A stretch of 64,000 nt of DNA, taken from contig CM055605.1 in NCBI GenBank assembly GCA_029379385.1, forward strand, positions 15,907,001-15,971,000, in the 5' to 3' direction. The stretch's first letter is position 1; the number at the start of each line of letters is the position of its first letter. Position numbers and translations under genes: made by a program. The stretch is from Quillaja saponaria (Eukaryota > Streptophyta > Magnoliopsida > Fabales > Quillajaceae). The notes under the pieces were generated by a model. It ran no database searches. It worked only from the letters and a program-made list of their open reading frames with translations, and was not told the origin of the DNA. This document shows, piece by piece, positions 1 through 12,286 of this stretch.

Positions 1-2943
1 TCGTCATAAATTCACAATTTACATGAAACACAGGATCACAAATTAATCAAAGTAAGAATATCAAACAAAGCAACCAAAGGGCCAATGAGTGACTTAGCCC
101 TACATAATATTATCATCTCTTACCAGGCATTTACGGGCCCGCACAACAAATTGATCTCCGTATAGAATCCATCCAACTGAGGCTGAGCACTCAATTAATT
201 AAAAAAAACATTTATCAGCATCAGAATTTCTTATGTTTTAAATCAAAATATCTTAGGTGCACCTAGATCTTAATTTCGGAATAAAAATAATTTCTCAGAA
301 AAACTTTCATTTGTTGGCCCTTATCAACCACATACAATTTCAAACAAGAATAATTCAACTAACTCACTAAAATATTGCACTAGCAATTTATTTAAATACA
401 CATACAATTGAACATAATAATCTAGCCACTAAAGGTATTAATTAACCACTTACCCGTAACCGATCCTAGTCGTCGCTCACACTTGCATCCATGCATCTCA
501 TCAGGTCCACATTAGAATCCAGAACTAAAATTCATATTCCCAAATAATATTAAGCTCATAAACATTATTGTTATAATATTTTAGTTACTAAGCTTATATC
601 TCAACTTGTATAGGTTTCTTTATGAAAGTTTTCCATTAAGCTATTACATGTCCATTAATATGAATTGGACTTTATGTGATAGAGTTAATAATGAAGAGAC
701 ATTTTAAATGACTTGACAATGCATAGGGTAAAAGGAACTGTTAGAAAAGATAGAAAGCACTTAGTGAGTTAGAGGTGTTGAAACTGTCCAAACTTGGGAT
801 TTGGACCAGTGTCCACTTTAACGGTCATATGTTTCTCTAGGAAATTTCGAATCCAATTTCGTAAAATTTATAAAATACTAGACACATTTAGCATTATAAT
901 GGTATATAATTTGTAATTTTTAGATTTTTATATCAATACAGTTTATTCTTTCAATTTGCATCAAATTCTGCAAAATGCAGGATTTTGACAGCTCTAACCT
1001 AACCTTAGTTAATTGAACATAACTTTCTCTAGGAAAAACAAAATCCAATTCGTTTATTAGTTTGTTAATAAACAGATATATCTATCTTTCTTATTACAAA
1101 CTTTTTCTAAAATTGGTTTTGAACCTACTCAATTCCTTACATGAACCGAAAACATGGCACTAAAAATTATGTGCGAACTAGCTAGAGTCCAAGAGCTCTA
1201 ACTCACAACATACTTGGAACCAAGCTATGAAATATTGCAGAAAATATTTCAAGACCATAATCTACATTTTATCTTTTGAACACTTAATTTAATTCTGCCT
1301 TGAATATACTCGAAATACTGAATTTTTATTACTCATGAAATTTGCCCCCTGCACCCCTTCAAAACCACTTAACTCTCATTTTCCACACTTTATTCCTAAC
1401 TAACCCTCCTTTGATCACATCCACTATGCACTTTCATTTATTCCTTAACTTAATACATCCACCAACCCTTTGCTCTTGCTATGAACTTTTATTTAAATTG
1501 TTAAAACAATTAGCCATAAAGACTTAAATTTACCAAGTTTTAATTAAAAAGTTCTACTCAATCAAATATCCTAAATTACAAGGAGATAACCCAACCTATA
1601 ATCTAATTAAGCACCACACTACTACTTAACTTCTTAATTTACCTCTAACTTCTTTATATCGAAACCATTTATCTAATTTTTAACTATCACGAAGGAAAAG
1701 GAAAGAACTTCATGAAAATAAAGTAAATACTTGAGGTTTAGAAACTACCCACACCACTGTTCACTAAGTAGCTAGCTATTGCCTTAGTTGGTGTCCTCAT
1801 GGTGGAGACAAGGGTGCAAGGCAAGGCAAGGCAGCTATCTCTACTCCTACCAAGCTTCACAGTAACCTTGAAGTTGCTATGGGAAAGAAGGGAGCTGCAC
1901 GTCCAAGACAAGGGATAGCTACTACAAAAAAATTGAAATTGGGTAACTGTTGTAGGCCAAAAGAAAGGCTGCTTTTCATTATTGCAAGGTAGAACAATAC
2001 CTCTTGGCTAACTAACAACTAAAGGCTACACAAGGCAAGGTGAAAATGAAGAAGGGAGGAGAGAAATTTGGTTGCAAGAGAAAGGTTTCTTCACGGCAAA
2101 ACAAAGGGAGTAAAACAGGGCACATGCTGAAATCAAGAGGCAGAGAAATAGAAGGAAAACAGAGGTGGTTGTCATGGAAATTGAAAGGAATAAAGACAAC
2201 TAAATAGCAGCCAACCAAAGCAAGGATTGATGAAGAGGAAAAACAGGAAAGGGAAGGTGGAAGACTCGGCCAAGACTTCTCCAGAGAAAGAAGGGTGGTG
2301 GGCAAACCAAAAAGGAAAGAAAGAAAAAAACTTCAAGGTCAAAGTATAACTAATGTATGGAGGAAATTTAATCTAGGTGTGTATGTATGTATATATATAT
2401 ATATATATCCATTAGTTATCACTTTTCCAATTTCTTTAGTTAACATATATAATTTACTTACTAAAATTTATACTAGATTACAAAATATCTTATAACTAAT
2501 ATTTTCATATTATACTTAAAAATTGATTTCACAATGTTAGGTTATAAAAATGTACGTATCTACAATAATTCACGTATAACATTTTAAAATACCCACTGGA
2601 ATATCGGATTATAATATTTAATACCACTATGTATAATATATTATTATTAATTAAATGCCTCATAAATTATGCACGACACTTTAAAACATATATTAAAACA
2701 TCGATAATAAAATAAGGACATATCGGTTTATCAAAATTTCTTTGTAAAAAAAACACTAAAATGTATCACTACGATATCGAGTTAAGACATGTTTAGTTTT
2801 TGTTTTTATTTCTTTAATTTATTTATGTCGTTGTTGCTTATAACTGAAATTTATATATTATATCTAAAACTTGATTTTACGATACTGGGCTAACACAGTT
2901 ATTATATTCAACATTCTAAATGTTATAATATCGGGTTATAACA
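1..2943 (-). mobile_element. LTR A, unit 1 copy (5' part outside window)
   Basis: Long terminal repeat of a Ty3/gypsy-type element, sense on the minus strand. It aligns over its length with 31005-33871 and 45126-47556, and in reverse with the solo LTR at 17839-20319. The plus-strand right edge is GGGTTATAACA at 2933-2943, the reverse complement of the LTR start TGTTATAACCC, followed directly by AAAAA, the same flank as in the other two copies. The left edge lies about 640 bp before the window, judged from unit 2. No internal domain or second LTR adjoins it, so by analogy it is a solo LTR. It contains a minus-strand frame at 2012-2305 shared with the other copies. Confidence 0.8.
2012..2305 (-). 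CDS. small LTR-internal open frame, unit 1 (doubtful gene)
   Basis: A 97-codon frame inside LTR A in the sense direction of the LTR. It is hydrophobic and rich in Ser, Phe, Leu and Pro, with a shared core FNFHDN..CFPSISLPLDFS. Related frames lie at 33002-33334 (different N-terminus through a frameshift) and 47136-47423. I recognise no domain. The three copies descend from one duplicated LTR, so shared openness is weak evidence for a protein, and it may only be low-stop sequence in the U3/leader part of the LTR. LTRs normally encode nothing. Confidence 0.15.
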   Translation of the reverse strand: MPTTLLSLEKSWPSLPPSLSCFSSSSILALVGCYLVVFIPFNFHDNHLCFPSISLPLDFSMCPVLLPLFCREETFLLQPNFSPPFFIFTLPCVAFSC

Positions 2944-3989
2944 AAAAATGAAGAATTACAGATTTAAAAACTATGAAAAACCAAATTATGTTTGTGAAAG
3001 GAAAAATTGGTATCGAACTATAACTTATATCTATGATTTCTTCATTTTCATTAAAATTAATTTTAAGTCATGCACTTTGCGCTAGCCATATTTACATTAG
3101 GAAATTTGCTAGAAATAAAATCTTTTATTACAAAATTTCTTATTTTTCTAATCATTAAAAAAAAAATTTGTCTTTAACATAAGTTCTTGATTTTTATCTT
3201 TATGTCATAGTAATGAACCACAATCACGTAAGCATTACAAAATAAAATAAAACTAATTGTTCGAGAAAAAAGAAAGGATCCATTTCATATAAGTTAATAT
3301 AAAGATTGTAATTATTTTCACAAATATGAGTAGGAAGAATTTAACATACCCCAAGGGGTTAACCAGATAGTTAAGAAGTTGTGCTACCTTCATTGACTTT
3401 CTTTATTTGAATCTTCTTGGGGAGAGCTTAAGGACTAAACTCCTCACAAATTCTTAATTTTAAAGTGTATATCTTTGACCAAACAGAAAAGGTGATCAAT
3501 CAAGATGTGCGTAAAATGGCTCGGACGTACCTCTACGGAATAAAAATAAATAAATTAGCATAATTTTATGATAGTAGTGTGAATTAAAATTTAGCATTAT
3601 CTAAGTAGTAAGTTCATTAGTTGTACTAGTGATAATCAACATTAACCTTTCTTTTGCTACAAATATACAAGTAAAAAAAGAAAATGTATTTTTATGATAA
3701 AGTGTTATTAAATAAGAAGAATTTAATACTATCATGATTAAAAGAATTAATAAAATATGAATTTATTAAATAAAATTTAGCAGCTTGTGTCTTGATCTTC
3801 CCTAGCCCATGCTTGAGCCGAGGAGTAGCTGTCGTGGATTAGCAACACCTCCAATAGCCACCGCATCAGCAAATAACAGCACCTCCAACAGCCTCCAACA
3901 GCTACTGAGCCACTCTTCTATTTTGGGGTAGTCGAAAATACCTCTAGTTCAAGTAATTCTATTTTTTACTAGGAGCTGATTCCTTTTCC
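2944..3989. other. spacer between LTR A and LTR B, unit 1
   Basis: AT-rich sequence shared with 33872-35329 and 47557-48829. It begins with the AAAAA flank of solo LTR A, so it is probably the continuation of the DNA LTR A inserted into, i.e. the tail of block X. Unit 1 lacks about 440 bp here: near 3780 the sequence jumps straight to the stretch matching 35151, dropping the poly-T tract present in unit 2. A 76-77-codon frame open in units 2 and 3 (33876, 47561) is broken here. I see no convincing gene. Confidence 0.5.
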
Positions 3990-4843
3990 TTTTTGTTTTG
4001 TTTGAGGATTTACATGTCGGGATTGAGTGGGTTTGTGAATGAAAGAATATGATCAAGGTGGTGAGAAAATTAGTGGGTAAAGTGTTGTTTGGTTCTTGTG
4101 GAATTCTAAGATTTAAGCTCTTTATCATCCCTAAATGATTTATCCAATTTCAATCTAGTATTTGAATTGTGGTTAGTGTTGGTGCTAGTTTTGGTTACAC
4201 ACATAACATATATATATATATATGAATTGGAACAAAGTATGCTTTCAAGATGTTTGATAAAATGACTAAAAAAGTTATTTGTAAATTAATATTTTGGAAT
4301 TATTATGGTCAAGTCCTTATGATTAGTTGGAAATGTAATTTCAGGTCTAGAACGTGAAATGTAATTATGTTTTAGAAACTAAACGATATTTGGAAATGTA
4401 ATTTCAGGTCCAGAATGTGATGCTTTCTTTATGACACTTTTAGACTCTAGGGGAATCCACAAACAACAACTGTAAAGTTGTGAGTGAAAGATATTATCTT
4501 TTGGTTACTAGTTGTTGGATAAAGATATTGTTGGATAAAGATGTGTTTAGTACTTTGAGTTGAATATAAATGTTGAATTATGTGATAAAATTCTAAATCT
4601 TCATATATTTGTTATTTAGTGTGTTGTGCGATAGTTTGAATGATTTGTATGTGGTTGATAGTGCGAGAGAACTCATTTTTAATATGATTTAGAATCTAGG
4701 TGGACCTAGGATAAATTTGATTTGATTAAGTGATTATATAGATATACATTTGAGTAACTCAGCCCCGGGGAGGTTACTGTTAGAGATTATTTGTTATGGT
4801 GTGCAAAGCTGAATAGCCCCGAGGAACATATATATATATATAA

Positions 4844-4875
<32 letters not shown>

Positions 4876-5433
4876 GTGTGCGGGAGCTGAGTTACTATGA
4901 TTACTAGCCCTTGAATGCTTTGTTTAATTTGTTTATTATATGTTTACTTACGAGTATGTAAGTTTTACGTCATCCATATGTGAACATATATATTATGTAA
5001 GGACTGTAATTGGATAATGAGTTATGTTATGATTTTTTATAACTTTATGATGCTTTAAGCTACTACCTACCCTTTTGGTACATCTTTCACTCACTGAGTT
5101 TATATGACTTAGTCTTCTTTCTTCTATGTTTTTTTTAGCTCCAGGTTCTTCTCAAACTCCTCCAGCAGTACCTTGACTTGCTAGTAGTTGTCGTGGCAAG
5201 ATACTCTTGAAAGGATGCACAATTGAAGCCCCGAGAATGAAACACTATAGTTATATCAGGGCCTAAAGTTATGTATTGTGTATTTTGGATCATTGTGTCT
5301 TATTGTTGTGTTTTTTTTTTTTTTTTTTTTTTTTGTTCTTGATGCAATAGAGCTTCCTGTGTATATGGTCCCCCATAATGAAGAACATCTCTGAATAATA
5401 CAATCTAAATACCTCTATGTGATGTGTAATAAG
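3990..5433 (+). mobile_element. LTR B (5' LTR of a Ty3/gypsy-type element), unit 1
   Basis: Plus-sense LTR remnant related to, but distinct from, LTR A. It shows the shared pattern of these LTRs: a segment near 4735-4900 with GTAACTCAGCCCCGGGG, and the motif TCACTCACTGAGT near 5088-5100 followed by ACTTAGTCTTC and a T-rich run leading to an AG (cf. 49915 in unit 3). It ends just before a primer-binding-site-like sequence at 5434, which sets the direction and makes it a 5' LTR. The left edge is not resolved; 3990 is where similarity to unit 3 becomes clearly LTR-like. An AT microsatellite lies at about 4828-4874 and a poly-T run at about 5310-5333. Confidence 0.6.
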
Positions 5434-5446
5434 TTAGTACCGGAGC
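5434..5446 (+). promoter_or_regulatory. degenerate primer-binding site, unit 1
   Basis: TTAGTACCGGAGC matches 10 of 13 bases of TTGGTATCAGAGC, the usual plant retrotransposon site complementary to the initiator-methionine tRNA. It sits right after LTR B, the expected position. The same variant occurs at 50248-50260. The internal domain that should follow is missing: from about 5462 the sequence is CACTA interior. Confidence 0.65.
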
Positions 5447-5461
5447 CCAGTTTAGAGATTC

Positions 5462-6850
5462 AGACCTTAGATGTTGTGAATTTTCACTGTTTACAGTAGT
5501 TGAAAGCTAGAAGAGTATAAAATTTTTGTTGAGCTAACACTGACTGATTACCCATATTAAAACCCAAAAGAAAAAAAAGATCTCTAGTTGTTCCATGATG
5601 AAGTATTCGAATTTAGGATCTGGGAGACAAATTCTTCCTTTTTATGTGAAAGCTTTTTTAGAAATTCTAATTTTTTATATTTTTTTATATTTCATACTAC
5701 ATGAAGAAGAGTGGTCACTATTACTAACAATCAAGTTTGTAAAGCATTTATTTTATTTTTACGCCAGTAAGAATAGTAGCATTTGTATGTCTTTGATGTT
5801 CATCTAACATGGGTGCTTCAGATTGATTTTTGCAGCACAGGCTGGATGGTTGTTTATCAGAGCACTAAGAAGAGTGGTAGTTGGCTTAACTGTCCTATAT
5901 CAGGGGTAAGCTCTTATAGTCATTCTTGTCCTAAATTTTTTGGGTTTGTATCAATTTTGTTTTATTGCATTTTAGAAAGATAATAAAAAATACATTGGTA
6001 TTTTACCTCTATGGTGTGACAAATATTGGCTTCTCTTTAGAGATTGATTGGAGATAGGTGATAATTTTATTGCATTGAACTTTTAATTCATCACTTATGA
6101 GTTTATTTGGGGTTAGATTGCCCATTTCAATCCTTAGTTCATTCAAATGGTTAGGTTGTCTAGTTTTGTTGCTATGTTAATTACTTGACTTGTAAAAGTT
6201 GACCATCTAGCTATTTGTGGCTCATTGGAACTTAGTAACTAATTTATGGTAGAGCAAGTTAATGCTTTATACGTTTAGACTGTTTATATGCAAACATGTG
6301 AAGAAGATGTTTATTTGAGCTATAACTTTTTAATTAATGCTATGAATTATGTTGTCATTTGAAATTGTAGGATTACTAGAATATGCAGAAAAAATGATGA
6401 AGGTATATACTGTTAAATTGGTAATTTTTTTTTTTTTTTAACATGCAAATGCTATCATTCAATATTGAATTGGATGACAAAGAATCTACATTATGATATT
6501 TTCTTTTGGTTTTCCTTTTGGTATGTGTGGTAGCTTATATGCTCCAAAAGCAGACTTAATGGTGTACCTCTACTTGCCAATTGAAGGAGTGTTTCAGGTG
6601 CTTCAAAATTTTAAAGTAACTAAAATTGAGCAGTTGTTTTACTTCTTTAAAGATTGATTTTTCTGTTTTTAAATTTTACTATATTAGTCCATTCTACTTA
6701 ATAAGATTGCAAGCCATTAACTTGCACGGACATTGGTTATCTGCAAGGGTTGCGGATAAGTTTATTTGCAATGGTTGTTTTTACTGTTGTAGAAATTAGT
6801 TATTAATGACGCCATTTTCTTCGACGGGCTTATCTACAATGGGAACCCAT
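5462..6850 (+). mobile_element. CACTA remnant, unit 1, both ends deleted
   Basis: Matches the interior of the CACTA element at 36253-38723 from about 37042 onward, then its right subterminal zone. The left terminus is lost by a deletion running from just after the PBS into the element. The right terminus is lost by a deletion joining about 6850 to C sequence equivalent to 52764. It keeps subterminal repeats of the form TTATCTGCAA / TTATTTGCAATGG (6730-6845) and two exon-like pieces: one ending at the GGTAAGC donor near 5906, and a 32-nt piece at 6371-6402 between AG and GT. The exon coding AESDIANIM in unit 2 is deleted here. Confidence 0.7.
5833..5906 (+). pseudogene. captured-gene exon fragment inside CACTA, unit 1
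   Basis: A run following a T-rich tract and a CAG acceptor (TTGATTTTTGCAG) and ending at a GGTAAGC donor. One frame reads AQAGWLFIRALRRVVVGLTV, hydrophobic and basic; the unit 2 copy (37393-37467) reads similarly but has a stop near its end. The AG/GT borders and the copy in unit 2 suggest an exon taken from a host gene by the CACTA element. I cannot name the parent protein, and another frame is also open across it. Confidence 0.4.
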
Positions 6851-8198
6851 CATCCAGGAGGTTGGTGCCCTGTTTTGGTAGCCTTGGATCTTTTATTTCA
6901 GCCATGGAAGCCTTGCCATGTACCTTGAGTGAGTGGGCTACTTCTATGTCCCCATATAATTAATTCATTATTTTCTTTTACTTATTGATAATTGAGGAGG
7001 GGTTGAGTTTAGTGAGTTTAGGAGGAGTAGTTAGAATTTGATTTTGACTGAAAGTGTGATAGTTAATCATTTAAGGGAAAAAGAAAGCTTGAATTAGATA
7101 GGATTATATAGTTGGAAATATATGTAATTCAAGTTTTAATTACTTTGATTAACTAAACCAATTTCAAGTTTGATTTTGGAATATAAGTAACATGGGAATT
7201 AATTTTGCGTTAACTATTTTGGGGTATGTACAGATATATTAGCCTTAAGATGTTTATAAAATGCCTAAATGAAACTAGTTGTAATAAGATGAGTAAAACT
7301 TGGTATGTTAAAACTTTTATGGTTAGGGATTATTTGAATAAAAATTGAAAGTTTAGAGAAAATAGGTAGTGAAAGGTTATTTACTTATTTAAATACAAGA
7401 AAGCTTGGAAGATGATAAAAGAATGAGAACATGATAGGTAGTAATAATTGAAAAAGGAAACACGAGAATTTAATTGTACTATGATAAAAAAAATGGATAA
7501 CGTAATCGTTTGATGGATCTTATTAACTTAATGTTAAAAATATTAGTAATATAGGAATTAATGAGATCATGTCGATTTTGTTGGGAAGTGTATATATGTA
7601 TATATATATATATATATACACACATAAACAAGCAATGAGATAAAGTGCACTTAAGGTAATGGTTGACAAGCCTAAAAGAACTAAGCGTGTGAGTCACTTA
7701 ATTTCCCTTACTTTTTTTAAAACTTAATTACATCTTCGTGGCATGATTTAAAATGTTTGGATTTGAGAATTTTTAAAAGGTAAAATACAAGTTGGTGGTG
7801 ATGGAAATTTTCCACTCACTGAGTCCGTGGGACTCACCACTCTCTTGTTGATTTTTTTTAGTAACAGAATCTCTGTGAGCATTAATAATTGATACTTGGC
7901 TTGCCGATTGTATGACGGCAAGATATGCATTTGAGATCGCTGACTTGAAGCCACAAGATGAAAATTTGCAGTCACTTTAGAGTTGGGTGTCTGATTTTGT
8001 ATTGTGTTATAGTTATGTTCATTCGTTGTTATGTTATAAAGCGGTGCGGAGCTCCTTTTGGTATATTGTTGCTGTTAGTGATTAGTTGAATGTAACTAGG
8101 GATTATATATTTGTATTTTAGACATGTTACAAGGTACAAGGAACCTATACTGAAATTTTTAATAAATTGTATTTACTTTAGTAAATAACATTTTGGTT
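6851..8198 (+). mobile_element. LTR-like block C, unit 1, internally deleted
   Basis: Plus-sense LTR remnant equivalent to 52764-55674, but about 1.56 kb is missing. At about 7806 the sequence passes from a stretch matching 53740 to one matching 55297. The usual motif is present: CACTCACTGAGTCCGTGGGA at about 7814, then ACTCACCACTCTCTTGTTG, then TTTTTTTAGTAACAG. Its true end (GGGTGTGACA in unit 3) is absent: at 8198 it jumps into block E at CATTTTG/GTTTT, the same joint as in unit 2. Confidence 0.6.
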
Positions 8199-9245
8199 TT
8201 AATACATTGGATTAATAGTTGGTAATACCAACTTGGCCGGCCGGTAATGACTGATCAACTTCATCTTTTTGCCCACACATTTTTCCCGACTAATTTCACC
8301 AACAAACTTACATCGGTAATAATGTGTTTTTGATCGAAATTCTATTTTGGTTAGCTTCTTAATTAGTTTCGAGTAAATTACACCCCTTCCCTTGAGTTTT
8401 TGTGAAATAACACAAGTTCAAAACTTGGAGAAATCGATAATCCCCTCTCTTGGATGGATAGAAAAGTTAATGATGTTACAAAATAATTTTGGGAAAATAC
8501 TAAAAAATCATGTTTATATCTCTAAAGTAACAAAAATTCTTATTTTTACTTTTCACTTTTCAAATGAGTTATAATACTTACTTTTTTCTATATCATCCTT
8601 TATTTTTTAAAATTTATTTTCCTAATAACAACCTCAATTTTTATTTATTTTATTTCTACTATATTATCCGTAATAAAAAAAATACTTGAAAATAAATAGA
8701 TTAAATTTATTAGTGATATTCTAAAAACAACCTATGACATAACTTTACGAGAAAAATAAGTTTGAATTTTAGTATTTTCTCTTCAAATAAATAGACTTTA
8801 AATTTGAACATATTTTTACCATTTTAATCTGTTAAAAAATAAATAAAGTTAAAAAACTTAAATAAATTGTGTTATATTAATTAATAAATGAATAAAGACT
8901 TATACTAATAATAAAATATTAACATTTTTCATTTTCATATATTTCAACCTATAAATGAAAAAATATATTATTTTTTTAAAAGTGTTTGAATTTATCTTTT
9001 AAATTCAAAGATATTTACATTTTTTAATTTTGTGTTTAATACTCAAATTCAATGTAACATATATATATACTAGTTATCTGCAAGCACATACTTGTATATA
9101 TCTTACTTGTATTTAGTTTTTTTAATTAATTTAATTTGATAAAAAGATAAATTATATATTTTAAAATTGTGAGAGAAAGTAGGAGAGTGGGAGAGTGGGA
9201 GAGTGGAAAGGTGGGTGGGTGAGAGTATGAGAGTATGAGAGTAGT
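8199..9245. repeat. AT-rich block E, unit 1
   Basis: About 1 kb of AT-rich sequence shared with 39841-40780 and 55860-56903, with a diverged reverse-oriented relative at about 22900-23340. It contains GAGTAAATTACACCCCTTCC near 8371, a type of sequence seen at the edges of plant non-autonomous DNA transposons, but I could not define terminal inverted repeats or a target duplication. Its right edge is a purine-rich minisatellite (9178-9244) of GAGAGTGG-like and GAGTATGA-like steps, longer here than in unit 3. No coding potential. Confidence 0.5.
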
Positions 9246-9410
9246 TGTCACACCCTTCCCGGAGGCATAACTTGTCGGCTGAACGGATTGCCAACTCTCC
9301 GTAACCCGTACTTTAAAATAAGAAAGCAACTACGACTCTTAACCAAACTAATGAACAAATGTAAAGATTTATAAAACAAAAGTTAGCTGTAAAAGTTTGT
9401 TTACTGAAAT
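9246..9410 (-). mobile_element. LTR D end fragment, unit 1
   Basis: Begins with TGTCACACCC, the reverse complement of the 3' end of these LTRs, and matches 56904-57070. After about 165 bp it is cut and joined to block X at ATAGAGAAAG (9411). It faces block C across block E, giving an inverted pair of LTR ends. Confidence 0.7.
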
Positions 9411-9690
9411 ATAGAGAAAGTGTGAGAATACTATGTACAGGATATTATTCTTTATGTAATGTTTCTTACTATAGTAAAATCTCTCTTCTCATCAGCTGAT
9501 GTTGGTCTGAGTGCCAAGTCATGTTAAATGTTATGTGTTAAATGTTCTTTCTCTTCTCTTCTAGTTAAATTTTGCATGCCTATCTTTTTTGTATTTTTGT
9601 TATATCTCATTGACTTTTGAAAGGGGTTTTAATTTGTATAATTCCTAATATAAATTAATTTCTTAACAATAGTATCACGGTGAGTTATAC
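9411..9690 (+). mobile_element. copia-type LTR 3' part with PBS-like site, unit 1
   Basis: Matches 23525-23790. It has the look of the R/U5 part of Ty1/copia LTRs: AGTAAAATCTCTC followed by CTCATC and a GATGT step, then CTTTCTCTTCTCTTCTAG. At about 9666-9688 AACAATAGTATCACGG resembles the plant copia junction AACAATTGGTATCAGAGC. No copia coding sequence follows. Recognition rests on pattern memory rather than an alignment. Confidence 0.4.
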
Positions 9691-10289
9691 AATACCAAAC
9701 TCTATTTATTGGGTATTAAATGTCCAACTAAATTGGACACATGTTGTCTTGATAGTTTGACAAATCATTACACCTGCTAACTATTTGTTTACCTCTTATG
9801 GAAACCTGCCAATAAATTTTTGTATTTATGTTTTTCAGCCCCAATCTTATTAAATACTTTAAATTTAATCCTTAACAAATAGAAAACCCTAAATTATTTT
9901 CTTCTACTTGGGCTCAAACCCAAAAAATTTGAAACTCAAAAACCAAAATTTCAAATCCAGGAATCAAGACAGACTACGAGGAAGGAGCCAACAATACCAC
10001 CTCTTATAATCACAATTCTCCTTCTATATCCTGCTTGTTCTTGCTTCTCCTTTATTGGTATCTTTCATTTAAACATAAAATTGATTTATGGTATGTTAGT
10101 CAAAGCATTAGAAATAATCTTAATTCCTAGTCTAATATTCCATATTAGTAAAGACTCCTTACATACACACTATTAATTGATAAGGCCAGAGTTGAATAAG
10201 AATTTCTCCTTCTAAAAAACTGTACATAATAAAATGCCTCTTTTTTATCCCATAGATTGTGTTATTAAAGGTCAAAGGTGGTGAAACAT

Positions 10290-10487
10290 TTTTGACACCA
10301 CCACTCAAATGCTATTACTACCATCACTACCTCCAGCTCCACCACATCATAAAACACCACCCAATGCCAACCATTGTTGTAGCCACCCCACTGATCACAG
10401 GCTCATAGCCATGACCACTACCACCATCACGTGCCTCACCTTAACCTCTCAGCTGCTTCTAGAACATCCAATTAAGGATTGATAAAT
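10290..10487 (+). pseudogene. CACCAC-rich coding-like stretch, unit 1
   Basis: An open frame rich in Thr, His, Pro and Leu with the core LPPAPPHHKTPPN, closing at TGA after HPIKD. Near-identical stretches lie at 22362, 24401 and (right half only) 60815. Base composition is much richer in C than the surroundings. The opposite strand is Gly-rich and also partly open. No family recognised; it could be an exon of a former gene or a simple-sequence-derived frame. Confidence 0.25.
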
Positions 10488-11690
10488 TAAAAGTTCTTCA
10501 TGTAAGTTAAATTATTTTTGTCAAGCACAAATTAATACACTTAGATAAATAATTTGCTATATATGAACTAATTCACATTATTCTCTTGAACCTAGAAAAA
10601 AAACTAAATTAGGTTGACATGTTTTTTCATTTCAAGTATCTTGATAGGATAGTGAAAATGAATCCTACATGACTAGAAAAAGCAACTAAATTGTAGCACC
10701 AATTACATCTTAGAGAAGATGATGGCTCTGTGGCCTGTACTTGTAGTTCGTAAAAAATAAATTTATTTTGAGATCAAATATAATTACTCTATTTTTTAAC
10801 AGTACAGGTAACAATTTAATATAAATAAATGGTTGTGATTTGCTTAAATAAAATCGATGGTGAAAGAATGATATACCTTAGCTTGGTCTTCAATACCGTA
10901 CAAAAAGAGTTGGGTATTGTATAACTCATCTAGTACCATTATCAAACGAGATAATACATGCTAACTACTTTTACATGTATTATCTTTAAAAAATTTGCTA
11001 TAAGGCCAATGTTTAGGAAGACACTTTCTTTTATTATCAATTATACTCTGCCTCTTTTTTTTTTTAGTTATAACTACTAAGCTAATATAAACTATTCTGT
11101 ACTAAGGTGCATTTTTAAAAATGTTCATACAATTTATTATAGTTTTGTTGCTTCACTGATAATTAACTTGTTTTGGTTATCCTTTTCATAAGTAACTTTC
11201 TTTACAAATTGTGAGATATGTAAGATTAAATCAATGTGTGCATAAAAAAAAAAAAATGAGATACCACTTTATTTATTTCTTCATTTTGTTCTTTAGATTT
11301 TATAAATAAAAAAATTACAAACCACTAGAGGTAAGCTAGTCATTAAAGATTACCAAATAGGAAGAAGAAGAATATTATATAGTGCATGTGCATAACAGTA
11401 ACATGTACACACGTTATTTTACATAGATGAAAAAGTTATTTCTCTTTTATTTTTTTCAAGCTGTATAGAAATTAGTATAACCATTTTATTTTTATTTTTG
11501 GTACAAAAGGGAATAACATTAAGTAAGAAATAAAACAAAGTCTTGCGAAACTGACTCCCATCAAATTACAAATAAACATATTAGCACTGCAACTAAGAAC
11601 AATAAAGAATAACTTAAGGTTTTGGGATGGCATCTCCCATTTTTACTAGTCCATCAACAATTCAACTTAACTATTAGACTCTTTGAAGCA

Positions 11691-11879
11691 ATGCTTAATG
11701 CTAAAAGGAGTCCATCAAGTTATTGCAGTTATATATCAAGTTATTCTTTGTTTAACAAAACCATTGAACTAAAGAACAACTCCAAATTGGAAAAGGAAAC
11801 TTCAATTGTTTTTTGTTCAATGGCTCATATAGGCATAGCCCTTAGGCCTAGAATTGCTTCTTCAATTATATGCTTCTAA
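11691..11879 (+). CDS. 62-codon frame open in three X copies, unknown
   Basis: Starts MLN, has the conserved core SLFNK.IE.KNNS and a hydrophobic end IASSIICF, and closes with TAA. The same frame, same length and same start are open at 25811-25999 and within 62136-62333, although the three copies differ at many positions. It has six or so Ser/Cys-rich residues near the N-terminus (SPSSYC). I recognise no family. It may be part of a spliced exon of a decayed gene or chance openness. No promoter is close upstream. Confidence 0.25.
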   Translation: MLNAKRSPSSYCSYISSYSLFNKTIELKNNSKLEKETSIVFCSMAHIGIALRPRIASSIICF

Positions 11880-12286
11880 CCCTAATTGAATATGAAAAAG
11901 GATACTGATTCAATGAAGTGATTCAAGCCCTGAACAACGGGTAAAAATTAAAAAAATAAATTAATCATAAAAAAAGGGAAAGTCTCCCTCCTAAATAAAA
12001 AGAAATTAGAAAGAGAAGTATTTCTCCAAAAGAAATGGAGACAAATGCATAATAGAAGGAAAGTTTACCTCCTAAATTAAAGCAAATAAAAATCAAGTCT
12101 TTCTCAAAATAAAAATAAAAACTTATAATGCATAAAAGAAAAGGAGAGTCATATATGCCCATTACAGCAATTAGGAAGTTAACTAAATATTAATTTCCCA
12201 AATTGGATGCTAAAAGGAAAGTAACTAATGTATTTCATCATTCAAGTACAACGGTTCATATTACATCTAGACCACATGCCTTAGCC

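Noticed and set aside
4828..4874. AT microsatellites here and at 18018, 33378, 44379, 56715, and poly-T at 5310 and 34768
   Set aside because: Ordinary simple repeats in AT-rich plant DNA; useful as markers only, and often found at deletion joints.
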